Positions 6,353-10,686 of a stretch of 10,686 nt of DNA are shown in pieces (position 1 is the stretch's first letter; every line of letters starts with the position of its first letter). The stretch is taken from the NCBI GenBank assembly GCA_016708725.1, contig JADJFE010000028.1, positions 1-10,686 on the forward strand, in the 5' to 3' direction. The notes beneath the pieces are model-generated. The model saw nothing but the letters and a program-made list of their open reading frames with translations, was not told where the DNA came from and made no database searches. Made by a program: the position numbers and the translations under genes. Source of the DNA: Candidatus Aalborgicola bjergmarkensis (GTDB lineage Bacteria; Pseudomonadota; Gammaproteobacteria; Burkholderiales; Burkholderiaceae_C).

Positions 6353-7819
6353 TTAGCGGTCCACGCAGGCTTGGCTGGCAGTTTGGATGGCCTGCCTGGT
6401 TTCATCGGATGTCGGTTCGCGTACCATGTCGGCTTGGGTCACGACACTGGCCAACTTGGAGACCATACACTCGCAGAACGTCTCGGCTCCATTGGGGTCG
6501 TCCTTGGTGCGACTCCGCACGCAACCGTTGTACGTGTTTTGGGCAAAGGAACGCTCCCACATGCCAATATTGGCACTTTGCTTGGGTGGGGCTGGGCGGT
6601 CGTTACCTTCCTTGTCGCGGCAGGATGACGGCAGGTACTTTCCAGGGAAGTCGGTGGAGCCACAGGTCCAGTTCTTGCCACCATCGCGGGTGACCATGTA
6701 AATGTGGCCTTGTGCGTTGTTGCCCGCGTTGGCAGTGGCCACCACATCGGCATATTGTTCAGTGGCGTAGACATCCACTGACTCCACGTACTGCGAAGTG
6801 GTCACGGATGACTTGATCTTGGTGACTTCGTCCACTGTTAGCAAACCCGCCTTGGGATTGGCGGCCATGCGCTCAGTCAACGCGGCGCGCGCACCGGATA
6901 TGGAGAGAATCACTTCGGAAGACTTGGCCCGCAGCGTGTAGTCCTGGTAAGCGGGCACGGCCACGGCGGCGAGTATGCCGATGATGGCCACGACGATGAT
7001 CAGGCCCGCACCACCACCGGCACGGCCACCAAATGGCACAAAGAACGCCAGCACATAGGCCAGGGGATTGCGTCCGGGCATACTCGCGTCGGGATTCAGG
7101 GCACGGGCCACGCGCTTGGTCAGATACGGATAGCCTGCCGTGAGTTCATGAAAGCTGGGCCAGAACCCGGTGTTGGTCTGCACCTGTTGGGTGTATCGCT
7201 GCAGATCCACCGTCGCCCAGCGTTTGGCACCGGTTCCCAGCGCCACCAGCGCCTTGCCAGCGGAGTCAGCATCGGCGCAGCACGCCCGTCCATGGCGGTC
7301 GCAGGAGTATTCGCGGGCGCGGGAGTAGGCAGCTCCGATTAGCGGCAGCCACAGCACGAGCATACGCCACAGATGACCGGTGAGGTGCTTGAGTTTGATG
7401 TGACCCAGTTCATGGCCCAAATAGAAATTCAAGGCACTGGGGTCGTTCTCCAGCGCATCTACCACGTCGCTGAAAATGATCACGAAATTGCGACCAAAAA
7501 ACCGGGTGGCGAAGGCATTGAAAGCGCCATTGCCGTGCAGGATGTAGGCCTCGGGCACCGGATCGACACCCAGTTTTTGGCTGCAGTATTCCAGTCGCTG
7601 GTGTAGGTCAGGGAACTGGTCGGCGGTGATGCGAACGGCCGTGCCACGAATGTAGGCAATCCACGCAGACTGGGCGAAGCAGTAGGCGACGAAGCCTGCC
7701 AGCACATACAGCAGGGCCACGCCCAGTGTGCCGACAATCAGCAGCAGCCAGGCAATGACGCCCAATATGAGGGTGATTTTTCCGAGGGTCTTTTCGCGGG
7801 GGTAGACCAGCTCTGTCAT
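6353..7819 (-). CDS. M48 metalloprotease fused to a type IV pilin-like domain
   Basis: 488 residues, starting at ATG 7819 with AAGGAG at a 6-nt gap. Two hydrophobic segments lie at about 13-58. The M48 (HtpX/Ste24-type) catalytic part is at about 65-245, with the zinc motif HELGH (His136, Glu137, His140) and a likely third ligand Glu170 in 'SRAREYSCDRHG'. Residues about 270-401 match a type IV pilin: helix LIIVVAIIGILAAVAVPAYQ, then DYTLRAKSSE, and a pilin-like disulfide loop ending WTCG...YLPSSC (Cys386, Cys400). The prepilin peptidase site (GFTLIE, with Glu5) is replaced by GGAG, so the pilin part should not be processed and is instead an internal membrane helix. A third small domain (about 418-488) has four cysteines (Cys433, 449, 451, 485). 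The protein should be an intact inner membrane protease with a pilin-like periplasmic domain; substrate unknown. It forms an operon with the four-helix protein downstream. Confidence 0.85.
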   Translation of the reverse strand: MTELVYPREKTLGKITLILGVIAWLLLIVGTLGVALLYVLAGFVAYCFAQSAWIAYIRGTAVRITADQFPDLHQRLEYCSQKLGVDPVPEAYILHGNGAFNAFATRFFGRNFVIIFSDVVDALENDPSALNFYLGHELGHIKLKHLTGHLWRMLVLWLPLIGAAYSRAREYSCDRHGRACCADADSAGKALVALGTGAKRWATVDLQRYTQQVQTNTGFWPSFHELTAGYPYLTKRVARALNPDASMPGRNPLAYVLAFFVPFGGRAGGGAGLIIVVAIIGILAAVAVPAYQDYTLRAKSSEVILSISGARAALTERMAANPKAGLLTVDEVTKIKSSVTTSQYVESVDVYATEQYADVVATANAGNNAQGHIYMVTRDGGKNWTCGSTDFPGKYLPSSCRDKEGNDRPAPPKQSANIGMWERSFAQNTYNGCVRSRTKDDPNGAETFCECMVSKLASVVTQADMVREPTSDETRQAIQTASQACVDR

Positions 7820-8174
7820 ATATGTCTCCTTGTGGGTGTTGTATTGGTTGAATAGGTGCAGGATGGTGCCGTACGCGTCAAGTATCGCACTTTGAAACAG
7901 GCTCTAGCGCGGTCAAATCAAGCCTCGATTTCTTCCAAAGATACTGCATAGATGCGAACTGCCAAGCAGTCGGGTACAGCACCGAAACGCTTGGTCAGCT
8001 CGAACACATCTATCTCTGCTAAACAAAACGTATTGCAACAATGAACGCAGATGCTCAACGCTACGGTAGTTGCTCGCGTAACGGCAGCACTGATCCATGC
8101 AATCATGCACCGAGGTTTGCACCATTGGCCGTTAAGAAGGATGGGCATTTTGACCATGCCCATTAGCAAAAAAA
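7820..8174. other. Stretch without a supported gene; upstream region of the M48/pilin operon
   Basis: The left part holds the ribosome binding site of the M48/pilin gene and presumably its promoter; no clear -35/-10 pair stands out. Minus-strand frames over 7918-8125 contain patches that look coding, such as the ending VFELTKRFGAVPDCLAV then SLEEIEA, but they lie in different frames with no shared start. They may be a badly decayed gene. An 8-bp perfect inverted repeat (ATGGGCAT / ATGCCCAT) sits at 8141-8148 and 8156-8163 with a 7-base loop. It has no T-run on either strand, so it is more likely an operator or a decayed element than a terminator. Confidence 0.4.
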
Positions 8175-8203
8175 TTGCAGGAACTGGCCCGGCGCAGTAC
8201 AAT
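8175..8203 (+). promoter_or_regulatory. Candidate sigma-70 promoter of the small RNA segment
   Basis: TTGCAG at 8175-8180, a 17-base spacer, then TACAAT at 8198-8203. The -10 matches consensus at five of six positions and the -35 at three of six. An A-run (gcaaaaaaa) directly upstream resembles an UP element. Transcription would begin near 8210. Confidence 0.4.
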
Positions 8204-8209
8204 GCGCCA

Positions 8210-8334
8210 GAGGCAGGTAAATCCTGAACTAGCCGGGACGCCAACACAGGTATCCTAAACGCGCTGTTAGCGCGTCGGCCTCGGGGGCTGCCACCCTATT
8301 TGATGGCCCCGGTATCGGGGCCATTTTCATTTAA
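8210..8334 (+). ncRNA. Candidate structured small RNA or leader, about 120 nt
   Basis: The segment lies between a promoter-like pair and a strong terminator. It has a 7-bp hairpin ACGCGCT-gtt-AGCGCGT (8259-8275), a small CAGG-taaat-CCTG hairpin (8214-8226) and possible long-range pairing of GGCAG (8212-8216) with CTGCC (8288-8292). No protein frame of note lies inside. I do not recognise it as tmRNA, 6S, SRP, RNase P or a common riboswitch class. It could be a free small RNA or an attenuator leader of the DUF3800 gene that starts at 8340. The structure is inferred by eye. Confidence 0.35.
8303..8331 (+). terminator. Rho-independent terminator
   Basis: A perfect 9-bp stem (atggccccg / cggggccat, 8303-8311 and 8316-8324) with a GTAT loop, followed by the T-rich tail tttcattt. 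It faces the plus strand and ends just before the DUF3800 start, with AAGG (8333-8336) immediately after it. The stem is symmetrical, but the minus-strand side has only a weak T tract. Confidence 0.7.
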
Positions 8335-8339
8335 GGTTC

Positions 8340-8615
8340 ATGGCAGCGCATATTTATCTCGATGAGAGTGGCGATATTGGGTGGGTCTTTGATCAACCAT
8401 ACACCAACGGGGGATCCAGCCGATACCTCGTGATTGCTGCGTGTTTGGTGCCGCCGGAAAAGGACCATAAGCCAGAACGGTTGCTGCGTCACATTTACAA
8501 GCATCGAAATTGGAATCCAAGCAACGAGAAAAAATGGGCTCGAATGTCCCCGGAGGCTCGGTCAGCATTTTCGGCATGGTTCAAAAACCGCGTTTTTAGT
8601 GAACACTTTGTTTAG
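8340..8615 (+). pseudogene. Truncated DUF3800 domain gene
   Basis: 91 residues from ATG 8340, with AAGG 3 nt upstream. The N-terminus HIYLDESGDIGWVFD and the following 'GGSSRYLVIAACLVP' are the DUF3800 signature: the early Asp of the DESG motif is thought to be part of an RNase H-like active site. DUF3800 proteins are usually about 200-280 residues, so roughly the last 60% is missing, including the later acidic residues. The frame ends inside one arm of an inverted repeat (8573-8607), which suggests that a rearrangement removed the rest. DUF3800 genes are common on mobile and defence islands; their function is not established. The protein is unlikely to be active. Confidence 0.65.
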
Positions 8616-8700
8616 GGCTTTTTCGTCTGAAAGCTAGTGTTTCCGGCACTTGTGAGCCACTTTTGAAACACAAGAGTGTTCACTGGATTTGAACCATGCC
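8573..8700. repeat. Inverted repeat pair at the broken end of the DUF3800 gene
   Basis: GGCATGGTTCAAA (8573-8585) and AGTGAACACT (8598-8607) recur in reverse complement at 8688-8700 and 8675-8684. The left copy has 12 bases between the blocks (8586-8597) and the right copy 3. Inside lies another inverted pair, GTGTTTC (8637-8643) and GAAACAC (8665-8671). AGTGaaCACT is itself a palindrome. No flanking target duplication is evident. The segment could fold into a cruciform, or be the trace of a small inverted duplication or a miniature element. Confidence 0.6.
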
Positions 8701-8757
8701 AAAACTTGGGCTAACAATGCACATTTTGATCTGAAAAGTGACGCGATTCAGCACGGT

Positions 8758-10230
<1,473 letters not shown>

Positions 10231-10406
10231 GGGTGTGGGTGAGTAAAGTAAAGCGTCAAAATTGTTCGGGAAAACGGGTGGATGCTTTTTCGCAGGAGTG
10301 GCCAATTGTCTGGCCCACATCGAAGTCACGCACCTACTTTGGACATACCGCCACCGATATAGCGCCAAAAAGTTAGCCGCTGTCTTCTTTGGATTCAGGA
10401 ATATAC
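10231..10406. promoter_or_regulatory. Upstream region of argH
   Basis: The 176 bases between argH and the gene fragment to its right carry the argH leader. On the minus strand a TTGACG lies about 20 bases before the start, but no -10 follows at a proper distance. I see no convincing operator, riboswitch or terminator hairpin. Confidence 0.3.
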
Positions 10407-10686
10407 TTATGAATTAGGGTAGTACATCAGGTGGTGCAAAAAGTGCGTCGGTGCCAATACGGTCACGTACCATGGGGCGCCATCTTCCAGAGTCACCCGA
10501 ATCTGCGCGCAGAACCCGTCAAAGCGCCAACTCCGTTTATCGTGTCTGGGGAGTGAGGGTGGCCAAATTTATCGAAGTGACGATCATCCATACCGTGGCA
10601 GCTATTGCTCACCGTTAAGCCGCCCTGGCCGATGCTCCAGACAATGGGGTCGCCCCAGCTGGGCGATTGAGCCAAAAACTCGACAT
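10407..10686 (-). pseudogene. 3' end of an unrecognised gene, split by a frameshift, cut by the window edge
   Basis: Entering from the right edge, the minus strand reads EFLAQSPSWGDPIVWSIGQG, then a long protein-like stretch (SNSCHGMDDRHFDKFGHPHS, PDT), and that frame stops at 10493. From about 10538 a second frame reads KRSWRFDGFCAQIRVTLEDG, APWYVTVLAPTHFLHHLMYY and PNS, stopping at TAA 10407-10409. The two halves join naturally as ...PDT/KRSWRFDG... if one base is restored or two are removed at 10535-10541. Both halves look coding. I do not recognise the family, and the 5' part is outside the window. It is the gene upstream of argH on the same strand, 176 bases away. The break is either real decay or a sequence error. 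Confidence 0.5.

Noticed and set aside
8141..8163. Hairpin ATGGGCAT/ATGCCCAT as a terminator
   Set aside because: It is not followed by a T-run on either strand.
8191..8242. tRNA-like fold (GCCCGGC pairing with GCCGGG, followed by cgcca)
   Set aside because: It is too short for a tRNA and lacks the T-loop and a proper anticodon arm.
10231..10368. 46-residue N-terminal extension of ArgH
   Set aside because: The added residues are not family-like, and the normal ArgH beginning starts at the ATG at 10230.

Overview
The window looks like chromosomal DNA of a betaproteobacterium, probably Burkholderiales/Comamonadaceae. That is an inference from the complete ArgH protein, the style of the type IV pilin-like segment and the GC-rich codon use. 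The only housekeeping gene is argH (minus strand, 8758-10230). The rest is accessory: membrane or exported proteins of unusual architecture mixed with broken genes.

Left part (1-2896). A DUF3592 membrane protein gene (+) comes first. Minus-strand material follows: the 3' part of a small exported cysteine-containing protein, a stop-interrupted 5' remnant of a DUF1016/YhcG-type nuclease gene, and a MORN-repeat exported protein. The MORN reading continues through two apparent frameshifts into a coiled-coil/TPR-like, cysteine-rich C-terminal part.

Middle part (3202-7819). A plus-strand cluster holds (i) a 470-residue protein with a BRO-N-like domain, five predicted membrane helices and a ClpP/COG3904-like serine hydrolase domain, (ii) an unknown 285-residue membrane-anchored protein and (iii) a 53-residue, probably truncated ORF. 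A minus-strand two-gene operon faces it. Its first gene is an M48 metalloprotease fused to a type IV pilin-like domain and a cysteine-containing tail; 5 nt later comes a small four-helix membrane protein.

Right part (7820-10686). A 390-base stretch without a clear gene leads to a promoter-like signal, a structured segment of about 120 nt and a rho-independent terminator, which is a candidate small RNA. Directly after it is a truncated DUF3800 gene whose end lies in one arm of an inverted repeat. argH follows on the minus strand. At the right edge is the 3' end of an unrecognised minus-strand gene, again split by an apparent frameshift.

The two most interesting systems are the protease fusions: BRO-N/membrane/ClpP-like, and M48/pilin. 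Each sits beside a small unknown membrane protein. The repeated frame breaks in accessory genes, with argH intact, suggest gene decay; isolated sequencing indels cannot be excluded from this sequence alone.
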